Positions 24,151 through 35,200 of a stretch of DNA of 64,000 nt are shown in pieces. The position numbers were made by a program, and so were the translations under genes. The stretch comes from Oryzias latipes. Its lineage: Eukaryota > Chordata > Actinopteri > Beloniformes > Adrianichthyidae. Each line of letters opens with the position of its first letter. The first letter of the stretch is position 1. The notes under the pieces are model-generated. The model did no database searches. It was given only the letters and a program-made list of their open reading frames with translations, and was not told the DNA's origin. The DNA is taken from positions 13,141,950 to 13,205,949 of the forward strand of contig NC_019872.2 of the NCBI RefSeq assembly GCF_002234675.1, given 5' to 3'.

Positions 24151-24680
24151 TTAGTTTTGATGATGCCACTCTGCAGAAAATATGTCCTAGAAAACAATAC
24201 AAGTTTTTTTTACTTTGGCAAAAACTGCATAATCATAATTAAAAGATCTTTGGGATTTTTTTTAAATGAGATCATAGGTGATCAGAGTGTTTTTTTAAAG
24301 ATTGTTCTATCAGCACCAGCTGAAGGATATTTCTCCTAAAGTACCGCATGTCTTGATGACATTCCATGTCGATTGGATCATTTGGAACCTTGCTTATCTG
24401 AATTTCTAGAGACTGACATGTGCGCAAATCTATGGATCTGTTTTATTCTTTTAAAAAAGGTTTTTTACCCTCATTAAAGAGAATCAGATCAACGCCATGT
24501 TTGCAAAGATCACCAGTGCCCCCTAATGAGACAGATTCTGAGGCAGACAGAATGTGTCTATTTGATCTGAAGTCACGACTTTGCCAAAACAAGCAGGCAA
24601 AGAGTTGAGTTCCAGTAAATGATGAGCAGCAGTCAAAGTTCACTCATGACCTGAAAACGAAGTTATCAGAAACAACAACA
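24150..24680. repeat. Local duplicate of 20618-20863 plus 21385-21640
   Basis: This 530-bp stretch aligns with the earlier one in the same order, at roughly 85-90% by eye, once the solo-LTR-like insert is removed. Shared blocks include 'tttggaacc.t.cttatctgaatttctagagactgac' and 'gaggcagacagaatgtgtctatttgatctgaagtcac'. The first part is MITE-derived; the rest extends past the MITE end, so this is a duplicated segment rather than just two transposon copies. Confidence 0.7.
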
Positions 24681-26092
24681 AAGGAGTGAACCCTCAATTG
24701 AATACTAAAGTTATCGATATGGAGAAGCCTGAGAATAATCGGATTACTCCGGCTGACATCATTAATAATACCAGACAGGCTATTAAACACAGTCAATTCA
24801 GAGAGCATTAACATTCACATCTATGTGTTCAATCATCTCTAAGGGACTTAAGCAGAGAATAAATGCCTGAAACTCAAAGTTCTGACTGTGATCTGGCATA
24901 CACTTAAAGGTGTCCCTAATGCCTTCTTTGTCTGTCTCGTATCACTATGGTAACACTGCATGTATGGTACTGACACGTTTTCAGTTGCATCATGGACCCA
25001 TATTTAAACTTTGTTTTATTAAGATGCCATTTTTTAAAATCAAATGCTTCTTCCAAATTAGGGCTGCCAACTCTACCACAGTTCTGTTTTTAACTTAGCT
25101 TTGCCCTACCTGCTGCAGATCACCTGAATTGGGTGTGAGCCAATCAGATTCTGGAGTCATCTGATCCAAGATGGTAGATCTATGCAGCCCTGCAGGGACA
25201 CATCTACCTCATCCAAACAGATACTTTTCACTCCCTGTGGAAAGAAAGAAAGGAAAGTTCTGCTGCGATTGATCAGCTGATGGCCTGAGCTGCCATTTGA
25301 TGGCCTTCCTGTAAGGATTTAGAATTCTAGGATGATCCATTCTTTTTTTTTTTTTTTGGTCTGGATCCTAGAGAACTGAAAAATGTTTAGTACAACAAAA
25401 TGTCTAAATCTTTTTTTCCCAATTCAAAACCTTATAACTTATAAGGATGATTTAACTGCAACATAATGGTGCATTTTAATTTCAGATATATGTAAATTGT
25501 TTTTTTTTAGTGGAGTTATGAATATTTGATATTATTGAGACATATTTGCATTTCAAATTGAAGCTTTCAAAGAAACTGAAACCTCGTTATTGCATGCTGC
25601 AGGGTGGACCTTAGAGGAAATGTTTAAATACCTCTGATTGAGTTAAAGGAGATCATTTTCATGTAACACTTTTGTAATGATAATATCAAAGCTCGAATAA
25701 TGAGAGATGGATTGAAATCTGCCTCTTGTCAGCGTTTACGACGAGATGCACTCGTGTGATTAGATGTCCCGGGATCGATGCTGCCCCTTCTCCCTATCAT
25801 TAAGACTGCTCTTAACAGATTACAGCCCCCTCCCAAACCCGCAGTCCCGTATCCCACTGCTCCTCCTCCCAGATCACAAACCCTTTCTTTCTGCAGACAG
25901 AACACTGCACTCTCCTTTCTGCTCTCCATTCTTTTAGTTTTGTTTTTTTTCTTCCCACCTCCTGAGGTCCAGGTGTGTGTTTTTTTGGTTTTACTTCAAT
26001 ACATTTGGTGTTCTGGTTGAAGATCGGACAGAAATGAAAAAGAACAAATTAAAACAGAAGCTGGGGCGCTAAATAATAGGTGGAAACCAAAG
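24681..26092. other. Intergenic DNA upstream of layilin
   Basis: AT-rich unique DNA with no recognisable gene. A pyrimidine-rich part at about 25800-25980 lies just upstream of the layilin start codon and probably overlaps its promoter or 5' UTR. Confidence 0.4.
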
Positions 26093-29000
26093 ATGGACCT
26101 CCTCATCTTTCTGTTTCTTCACCTTTTTTGCTTTGATCCATCAGCAGGTAAAAGCCTCATCACAGGTAAGTTATACAATTTAAAAAAAACACAAAGAAGA
26201 TACTTGAACAAAAAGCGGATTTGTCTCTATTTGTTTTCACACATTGATGCCACGCTGGACTTATGGTTCTGGAAGCTGACATATTTGAAGCCAGAGGTTT
26301 GTGAAAGTGTTTTTTTACATATTAGTGTGTCAGAAGGAGTACAGCTTTTACTCTTTACAAAAGTAAATTCCTTTATTTAGTGAATTTAGGGAAATCGTGA
26401 GGATAGTTTCACACAGTATTATCACTCAGAGTGTGTGTTTAGGTCAGCGTGTGTGCAGGGCCGGAAAAGGGAAGCCGTGTTACAAGCTGGCCTATTTCTC
26501 GGAGCTCCGCTGGAAGCTAAACTTTGTGGAGGCAGATCTGGCCTGCAAACGGGATGGAGGCCAGCTGCTCAGCGTGGAATCGGAGTCTGAGCAGAAGATC
26601 ATTGAGCAGCTCATCACCGAGCTCCGCCCAACAGATGGAGACTTCTGGATCGGTCTTAGACGCAATGATGCTTTGGAGGACAACATTCCAGACTGCCCCT
26701 CGCAGTACTACTGGCTGGACGGAAGCAGGTCCACATTCAGGTGGAAGAAGAGTTCTTTCTTCTCACGAAAAATCTGTCTCAGTTCTACATTACAGACCAC
26801 CTTGAGGAGGAATGTTACTATTTTGTTAACTGTGCTAATCTAAGTTCTTGAAATATGGGAAACATCTTTCTAGTTTAAAAGTTCTACATTTTCAAAAACT
26901 GTCCTTTTATGTGTGTAAATATATCTCTGGACCCTTCAGACTTCATGTGAAAGTTGTTTATTTGCTGATAAAACTGCCCCATGTCTTAAAAAAACATATA
27001 TCGATGTTTCCTTAAGAGATGAATTGGAGTTCTTTCCCAATAATCCCCACAGTAGAGTTTTTTTCGGAGAATAAGTCCTGATTTTCCCCCCATAGATTCG
27101 TTATGGGTGTGACTTATACTCCGGTGCGACTTATACTCCAGAATATACAGTAATTTTTATCACACAGTTAAGGTGAAAGAAATTCACTGCTAAATTCATG
27201 ATGTAGGCTAAACCTGAATCAAGAGCCCAGACGCAAACCTTTCTGTTAGCATCCTGAACATGTCAAAACATAATATTATTTACATGAATTCTCAAGTTTG
27301 GTCTGATTTTAAAAGTAAAGTTTTTATGTATTTCTTATTTACTTAGAGAGCTACTTCTTCTGTTGTCTTTTAGATGGCAGTAGAGGTCTTTGCAAGATAG
27401 CCTCTGATATTCGGTCAAAACTGAAAAATTGGCACAAATGTGACAAAATGCTGAATGACTTCTTAGGTATTTGGAGTTTTACTCCAGTGTAACAATTTTA
27501 TGTATTTTGTGAACCTTTAAGCCAAACAAAATGGATAGTTCTGTTGTAACAAAGTCTAAGTGGACATTTTGTTGAAATGGTTAACCATCCTTTTATCTGT
27601 AGCACAACCTATGCTTTACGTTCTGACGGAAAATTTGGCAGGAAAACAGTTTTATAAGTGCTTTGGTTTTAGGAACTGGCACTTTGATGAGCCGTCGTGT
27701 GGCTCAGAGGTGTGTGTGGTCTTGTATCACCAACCGTCTGCTCCGCCTGGCCTCGGAGGACCCTACATGTTTCAGTGGAATGACGACAACTGCGAGACAA
27801 AAAACAACTTCATCTGCAAATACACTGCAGGTACATCTTTTTTCAAATTCTTGACTAATTTGGCTTTATTGACCTGTTCTTGTATCCAGATGGCTACAAC
27901 TTTTTATGTTTCCCCCCAACAGAGAGATCGCGGGTACCTGCTCTATCCCCCAACGCCACGCTGACAGGTGACTGAGCTACAACTGCAATATGACTCAGAC
28001 TTCACCTAATATTTTCCATACTTTCTGACTTTTATACTCTAGTCTTAAGCAGTTTTTGTATACAGATGCTCTTCCTTCACCGGAGCTCCCGGAAGAACCA
28101 AATTATCCGAGTCAGAACAGAACAGGTCAGACAACATTTTACCCACAACCTCCAGGACAGTCTCTTAACCATCATTTTAAAAACATTTGCATCTGTCTTC
28201 TAGCCATGAATCTGGTTTACGTCATCATTCCCACCATCCCACTGTTATTGCTGTTGCTGACGGTAATGGGAGTCTGCTGCTTCAAGATGCTGATCACCCG
28301 GTGAGGCTGACTGTAACTCTTTCTGTTTCAAAAGAATCGTTTTCTGCTTTCCAGCCTTTTCAGGATTTTACAAGTCCAGGGACTTGAGAATTTAGCCTTT
28401 TCATTAAGCACAGATTTGTTTTCACAGATCTGTCAAATGTTTAAATCTGTGCGTGTGTGTATTACAGCAGAAGGAAACAGAAGAAACCAGAAGTGGGTCA
28501 TACCGACTCGGGGCCTGGCACCAGCCCAACCTCAACTGACGTCTACAACATTATTCGCTCCCAGAAAGATGACGACCTACTTTCCACTCGTCCGCAGACA
28601 AAGAACACTTCGTTTTTGTGCTCCTCCCCTGACACGCCAACGGGTGACTACGACAACCTTGGGGGCAGGGACACTGAGAGCGGTTTTGTGACCCTTGCGA
28701 GTACGGAAAGCTGCTTGCTGACCTTTGACTTGAACGAGCACAGCCTTGGGCGGCGAGGTCCCCACGACTATAACAACAGGAGCTTGGGCCGCCTGGGTAA
28801 AAGAGACCTGAACGACAGCAGTTTAAGTCGCCTTGGTAACCGAGAGTTTTACGACCGAAGTCTGGGTCGGCGCACAACAAAAAGCGAGCACTACAGCCAC
28901 GGCAGTATGTTCGGGGAGAACGGACTGTACAACGGCACCGTCAGAGCAGCAAGTGAACTTGATGAGCTCAGGCCTGGAAGTCACACAGGAAAATTTGACT

Positions 29001-29176
29001 TGTACCAGACGTACGTCTCCAATGGGAAGCACGAGACTTTCCAAACCAGCCTGGGAACGTACGGAAATCGGAAATCCTTCCACACAAATCTGGATTGCTA
29101 CAGGAACAGAGGGAACCTGGACAGTGGACACGGAGGCTTCACAGACCACGAGTGGATCGTCAGAGGACACTACTGA
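26093..29176 (+). CDS. layn: Layilin, hyaluronan-binding C-type lectin receptor
   Basis: Seven exons join in frame to 479 aa: 26093-26165, 26443-26740, 27673-27830, 27923-27967, 28066-28125, 28204-28300, 28468-29176. Order: signal peptide (MDLLIFLFLHLFCFDPSAG), C-type lectin domain (GQRVCR... DGDFWIGLRR ... DEPSCGSEVCVVLYHQPSAP ... PYMFQWNDD ... NNFICKY), a short stalk over exons 4-5, one membrane span (about 215-238, IIPTIPLLLLLLTVMGVCCF) and a long cytoplasmic tail. Layilin is a type I membrane protein that binds hyaluronan outside and talin or merlin inside. The tail keeps the ESGFVTL motif (314-320). At 479 aa it is about 100 residues longer than human layilin; the excess is in the tail and includes four 13-residue repeats. 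Chondrolectin, the paralog, fits less well because of the tail motifs. Tail exon 7 is one large exon. Confidence 0.92.
27054..27155. repeat. Short MITE-type fragment in layilin intron 2
   Basis: The 'gtgcgacttatactccgg...gaatatacagtaattt' pattern is a common vertebrate MITE terminus ('cgacttatagtccgaaaaatacggta'). Only one end is clear. Confidence 0.45.
28742..28897 (+). repeat. Four 13-residue tandem repeats in the layilin tail
   Basis: Residues 336-387 read SLGRRGPHDYNNR, SLGRLGKRDLNDS, SLSRLGNREFYDR and SLGRRTTKSEHYS. The unit is S-L-[GS]-R-[RL]-G-x-x-[DE]-x-[NY]-[ND]-x, 39 bp in DNA. The DNA units have diverged while the motif persists, so it is an established part of the protein. Confidence 0.85.
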
Positions 29177-31403
29177 TCTGCAGAGGAGAAAGGACTCTAA
29201 GGACAACTACTAAACTTGGCAAATGCTCGTCTAGGATGTGGGGTCGATATTAGGTGCAGAAATGGTACAACAAGATTGTGTCCTACTTAGTGCACCATAA
29301 AGTGTGCTCGTGATTTTGTTGTGCCGTCTGAATCTACAACTGTAAAATCCAGTGTGCCCTGGAAATTTTCCAGAAGACTGTGAAACACTAGTGTGCACCG
29401 ATGCTCACTAAATTGGCAAATATACTACTTGCTCTGCAACCTTACATATGACTGCATTGCATTGTGTTTGAACATTTTTGTTTGTGAAAAAATGCATTTA
29501 AATTATTTTTTATAAAGCATCCAAGTTTTCATTATCAGTTTACAGTGGATTCATAAAAAGTCTTCAGGATGTGCCCAAATTGGTTTTATAATCCAGGGCA
29601 CTAGATAGTCCTGCACTATATGTTTTTAAGTAGTTAGAAGTGGGAAGGAAGTTTGGACCAAGAGTTTGGTTGAACGTTAAACGCCTGCATGAATATGTGG
29701 CAGCTTGTTTTCTTTGTTTTCTCAGAAGCAATCATTGACTGTGTGTAAGAATTTAAAGAATTTAAATTAAGCAATTTAGTCACCATTGGCAATACGTACC
29801 CTGCCATATTGGAAAACAGACATTGTTAGTAAGTAGCGATTGGTCCGAGTCAGTTTAAGTCAGTTTGAGTCTCACCCTAAAGAGTGACATGCATTTGTAT
29901 GGTTTGGATTTCTGAGATGATATGGTGTGTATGTGAGCACTGACAAAAAGAGTTTCAGCAGCAACCGCTGTTTTAGGATTCTTCTTCTGTATGTCACATG
30001 TGTAATAAAAGTCGTATTTTCAGGGTCCCAAAAGTATTTTTTACAGGTGTGTTTTTGCCTCTTCCAGGACAACAGGGGATTGGATGGAGCACCACAGGTG
30101 ATCTCACCTTGATCAGTGTCAGAGGGGGTTAAGAGGAGATTAGATAAAGAAAATGAGAGTGCAGTGAACTCTGTAACCTGCTCATTGACAAGCTTAGCAT
30201 CAGGTTTATGCAGAAAGGATTAATGCATGAAATAAAAGAAAAATATTGTGTCTTTGGTTTGGATCAGTTGTAATCTTTATTTTGACATCACGGTTGTCCC
30301 TTTGCATGTTAGCAGCCAGGCCTCTAGATTCAAACATGTACATGGTGTGGTCCATGTTTGAAATGCCAAGTCCTCGTTCAAAAAATTTAAAAAAAAAACA
30401 CAAAAAAGGCCACTAAAGCTGAATATTCTGAACAGCTATTGAAGGATCTCATGCATCCTTATAGCCTGTTTGCCCGGCTTTGTTATGTTGTCCTTGCCTG
30501 GTCAAGTATTTTGAGCCTTCTGGCTCCCTGTAGTGACAATGTTTTACGGTACTGAAGTTCACAAAAAAGGAGAAATGTCCACCCAGCGAACCCACTTTGC
30601 ATTTTGAAAGTCCTTTTAATTGATGTGTACTGAAATGTATGTTTTTTCTCCTGTAATATAGCTTCTATAGCTGTTCCAGTCTAAGTGCCTGCACCCCGAA
30701 TATACATGACGGCATGAATGTGCAGAGAATGATCTTACAGATATGCATCAACAGTATTTATCATGTCTTGGCATCTCTCCTGCATCTAAGATTTGTTTGG
30801 TTGTATATTTCTCACAGTTCTTCCAATAAAAATGATCAGAATTGAAGCCAACGACAATCCCCCTCACGGCTCTTCTTTCCCAATAAACAGCTGTGGTCGT
30901 TCATGCCGTTTGATTCTCCTCTTAATTCTGTGGAGCGAATATTTGTAACAGAGTGAAGTGAGACCTCGCCGTGTGTTGTGAATCTCTGTATTTTTCTGTG
31001 ATCATCATGTGGGCTGAGGAGCAGTGGAGGCTGTGGATTGGACATCTGGATGTCCTTTTGCTGCTTTGATGCCCCGCCCCCTCAACAGCAAGAGTGCGAT
31101 CCGGTTGTGGGTCGTTGTGCGGCATAATCAGCTCAGCCCAACTCATTTTGCTTGTGTTTTGTGTTAGTTTTGGTAAAAGAGAAACCACTGTTTTCTTAAC
31201 TCACTTCTTTGTCATTTTATTTTAGTCCAGAGAGTTAGTGTCTTATTTCCCCCGTCGTTCCAGGTAGAGACACACCTGGGGCTTCCTTTGTAATTTTGTT
31301 CTTTGGTTCAACCTGAAGCCTTTTTGTAATTGTTTATACTTATGGTTGCCAAGTCGGTTAATAAATCAGCCATTTTATTTACTAGATTATTTACTAATCT
31401 GCA

Positions 31404-31452
31404 TATTTGCTCAAAAGTCCCTCTAAATTTTAGAGGGACTTTTGAGCAAATA
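31404..31452. repeat. Perfect 24-bp inverted repeat with 1-base centre
   Basis: Arms 31404-31427 and 31429-31452 are exact complements around a single T. See findings. Confidence 0.95.
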
Positions 31453-31467
31453 CACAGCCTTTATGCC

Positions 31468-31728
31468 CCGCCCACTGACTGTAAATGAGAAAATGGTCTG
31501 CATGAGTGTGATGTACTAGAAAACGATCTCCAACAAAATTAAGTCAAATCATCGCCGTCATGTTGGATCTACATGACGTCGTAAGCGATGATTGGTCCGA
31601 GTGATAACAGTGATAGCCATTTATTTACCAACAGGAGTCAAAAGGATTTTGACTTCTTGGAACTAAGGGGACATCATCTATAAAACACAACGGGGGAGGG
31701 GTCTCTCAGTCCAGCTCTCATTTACAGT
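31468..31728. mobile_element. Short MITE of the CATTGACTGTA family
   Basis: Its left end 'tgactgtaaatgaga' is mirrored by 'tctcatttacagtcaata' on the right. It is an internally deleted relative of the 521-bp element at 34798. No clear target duplication. Confidence 0.5.
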
Positions 31729-32236
31729 CAATAGCTCCACCCCACAACCCCAAGACCAAAAAAGGGGGCGGGACATTCACAGTCAAAGTTTTTATTGACA
31801 TTTGAACATAAATTAAAGATCCCATTTTCTTCCCAACTCAACTCCATGACCATTTTAGTCCGCACATGCAGACGCCACAGGCTTCTCTGACTGGAGAAAA
31901 ATGTCTCCACTGAGGCCTCATTCAAGTAAAGTTTCTGCGATTTGGCCTTTCATGGTTGAACCGAATGTGAAATCCTTCAGTAGAGGTCCCGCTTCTTTAG
32001 TACACTGATGGTAAATGTCCAGCTGATGAATGTAAACAACACCTGCATACCATTCAAACACACACGTCATCTTTACACTTTCAGAAGCAATCGCAGAAGC
32101 AGACCCAATGTCCTTGGAGGTCTTGGTGCTTCATGATCACACGCACACCGACACACAGAATCCCAGCTGTTCGGAGGGGAACCCATGCGCTCCTCTCTTC
32201 CGGTCTGAACTCACAGGTGATTCGAGCATCCCAGAG

Positions 32237-35200
32237 TCAGCCATGTGTCCGCTTGCGAGGCTGCTTCTGTCGCCGCGGTTTTAGGATGACATAGCGCCTG
32301 TAGGTGGTGTAATGCTCTGACAGAAATGGGACATAGAAAGCTCTAAAGATCGGTGATGACCTGAGGGAACGACAGAGTGTTGTTATTGTTATTTTATCCA
32401 CTGTAGTTCAACAATAAACAATCAAACCTTCAGATAAGTCTTCGTGTCTCTTTTTTTTGGTGGAAAAACTACCTGGATGTTTGTAGGAAAGGTTTAAAAG
32501 CGACGACGCTCCACTCATCCTTGTTGGCCGAGTAACGTGGTTCCAGCGGAGTCACTTCATCTGAATCCAGGTCCACCAGGTAGTGACACTGTTTGACATC
32601 TACCTGCACGGAAAGCACAGGAGCCAGTTCAGATCCCTACTACTCGACCTGCGGCGGTCGGAGCCGGAAAAGTTACGCACGTATCTGGACGTCTCCTCCA
32701 AGTTCTGGTCGTTCATATTTGCTGGGATGGTCTGCGTGGCCAGAGGTCCAGAGCCGTACGGCTGAGGAAGCTGCCCCCTGAACTCTGACTGGATGAAGTG
32801 CAGGCGCCAGCTGGACGGACAAACAAACTTTAAGCAGGAGATCAAACAGGATGTTTCCTCCAAAATAAAATCAAATAACTTCATATAGTACAAAATAAAA
32901 TGTAGATTCATGTGGATCACAACCACAATTAGTGGGTCTAACAAGTTTTCAAGTACTCTGATATTAACGATTTGTTCCGGAACATTTGAGTATGAATATT
33001 TCACCAATTCACGAATTTTATAAAATATAGTACAGTAAAAAATACAATTCAGGCAATATAAATTAAATAAGCACTTTAAAATGCACAATAGTTATAATTA
33101 AATAAACCAAACTAACCGAATGCACTGCTGTCACAGGAAGTCAATAAATCTCCAAAATAAAGTTACGGTGACGCTTCTTATTTTCAAAGTAAAACTATTG
33201 AGTGTTTTTCATAGATGAAAAGGAATTAGATTGAAGTTCAATTCACTGAAAAAAGATCCGTAGAATAAAAACTTGCTTTAAATATAGTCGACTATATTTA
33301 ACATTACAAAAATATCACAAAAATCTCATGATCAATAATGTGACGTCATGACTATATGCGAGCTTGATGAAGAACTAAAAAGAGTCTATAAAACGCTTTG
33401 TTGTTGTAAAATTGTTATTTAGATGTGTCTTTATTCTGTATCTTCTTGTCAGTAACACTCTGATGATGGAAAAACTGGCGAGAACATTTTCAGGATTTGT
33501 TGTTAAATGATCCTTAACAACAATGACATTTAGTTTATGTTTCCTGCTGAAGGTAAGCAGAAGGTTGACAAAAAAAATTTCTAAATATTGTTTCTTTTTT
33601 CTCCCAAATCTTTGTGTCTTTATCTGTTATATTTCGTTGATTCTGATGTGTTGTTCTAAATAGAAATATAAATGATGGTGTTTAAACATGTTATTTTCAT
33701 TCACTCAGTAAAGGACACATATTGGAACCATTCAGAGATATTTATATTAAATAGAAAGAATCGTGGTTCGATCCAAAAAAAGAGGCATTCTAGTCCCACA
33801 TGCAGACAAATGATCAATAAAATAACTTTTAGAGTTCCTGCATACTGACTTGTGTGGCAGAAGGAAGCTGCTTGGGAAGCGGTACCATTCTTTGCCAACG
33901 CACACACTGACCGGCCTGCCTTCAGGTACCAGGTGCAGGGTGGGGTCCTTGGCGATGCGGTGAAACTCCGGGTAAAGGTCCAGAGGAGCGTGGTAGCCTG
34001 CAAGAACACACAACACTTTGTGTGTTTTTCAACAGCAATGTTGTTAGAGGAGATCATGAAGTGAGCATGCACACCTCTGAAGAGGGCAACAGAGCGGGAC
34101 AGCGACAGCACCGTGAACACAACAACGGCGCTTAAAGCCAGCCAGTTGGACGAGACCGTGTAATGCTCCAGTCGGTACCGTTGAAACAGGAAGTGGTAGC
34201 ATTTCTATGGAAAACAAAGAACAAACTCAACATTTTTCACCCGCACACAAAATTGGGACAGTTTGTCTTGAACTGCACCACATAGCAACTCCACCTGCAG
34301 AGACGAGAGGGCGACCGCCCCGCACAGGCAGATCAGAGGGTAGATGGGAAAGAGAAAGCGCTCTTCTTTATGAGGTCTGGTGAAGAAAACCAGCATCCAG
34401 AGGTACATGGGAGACAGAGTGAGCCAGTACGGCCGGCCCAGGTTCTGCACTGCAAGACACGATGAAATAAACACGGACAAAACCCTTAATACTTCCCATT
34501 ACGATTGAAGATCACCGTCAGAAACAGCAGGGGGCGCCCTTCTCACCATTAAATCTGTGCAGCAGGGTCTCCATGAGAGCGGTGAGCGGAAGGGAGAAGA
34601 GCGCCAGAGCAAAGACCAGGTTGAAGTTCAGGACCCCGTTGATGAAGTAGAAATGCCACGGCTCTGTTCCTGAAACACAAATGTCACAGAATGAGTCTGA
34701 GAAAACGCCAGTAGTTAGTAGTTAATATTCAACCATTGACTAAATAATGGTAGTTAGAGAAGTTGCTCAAAAGTCTTAAGGTTGCTGCTGTTGCATCCAT
34801 TGACTGTACATGAAAACAGGACTGAGTGACTCCTCCCTTCTCGTGCTCCAAACAGGAAGTACCTGCTGGTTCCAAGAAGGCAAAAGACTTCTATAGAGAA
34901 ATAATCAGCTATTACTCAGTCATTGTATTTGTCAGAATAACCATTCTTGCTCTGCTACCTTTTTTTAGTGATACTTTTACTTTATTGCAAGTTATTCAAG
35001 TTATAAACTCAATAATCAGATGGCTTTAAAAAAGTAGGTGGTCTCATGTCAAACGTTCAAAACATTTGACAGATTCTCCCTGTACCTCTTTCAGGTGGTA
35101 GGGGTGAGGACTTCCAACAAGCTCACTCCTGATTGGTGAGAGTGGCTGCTACAGAAAGGTTGGCTCAGACTAATTAATATTTACCAATTACACGGTGGCG

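Larger units (their letters stand above)
29177..32236. other. Layilin 3' region and intergenic DNA before alg9
   Basis: About 3 kb with no further gene. AATAAA motifs at 30004, 30231 and 30825 are candidate layilin poly(A) signals; TTTATT at 31791-31796 is a candidate minus-strand signal for alg9, about 440 bases past its stop. A perfect palindrome lies at 31404-31452 and a MITE of the 'cattgactgta' family at about 31468-31728. Confidence 0.5.

Noticed and set aside
28823-29206. 127-aa and 126-aa ORFs overlapping layilin exon 7
   Set aside because: Shadow frames of a real coding exon with balanced codon use.
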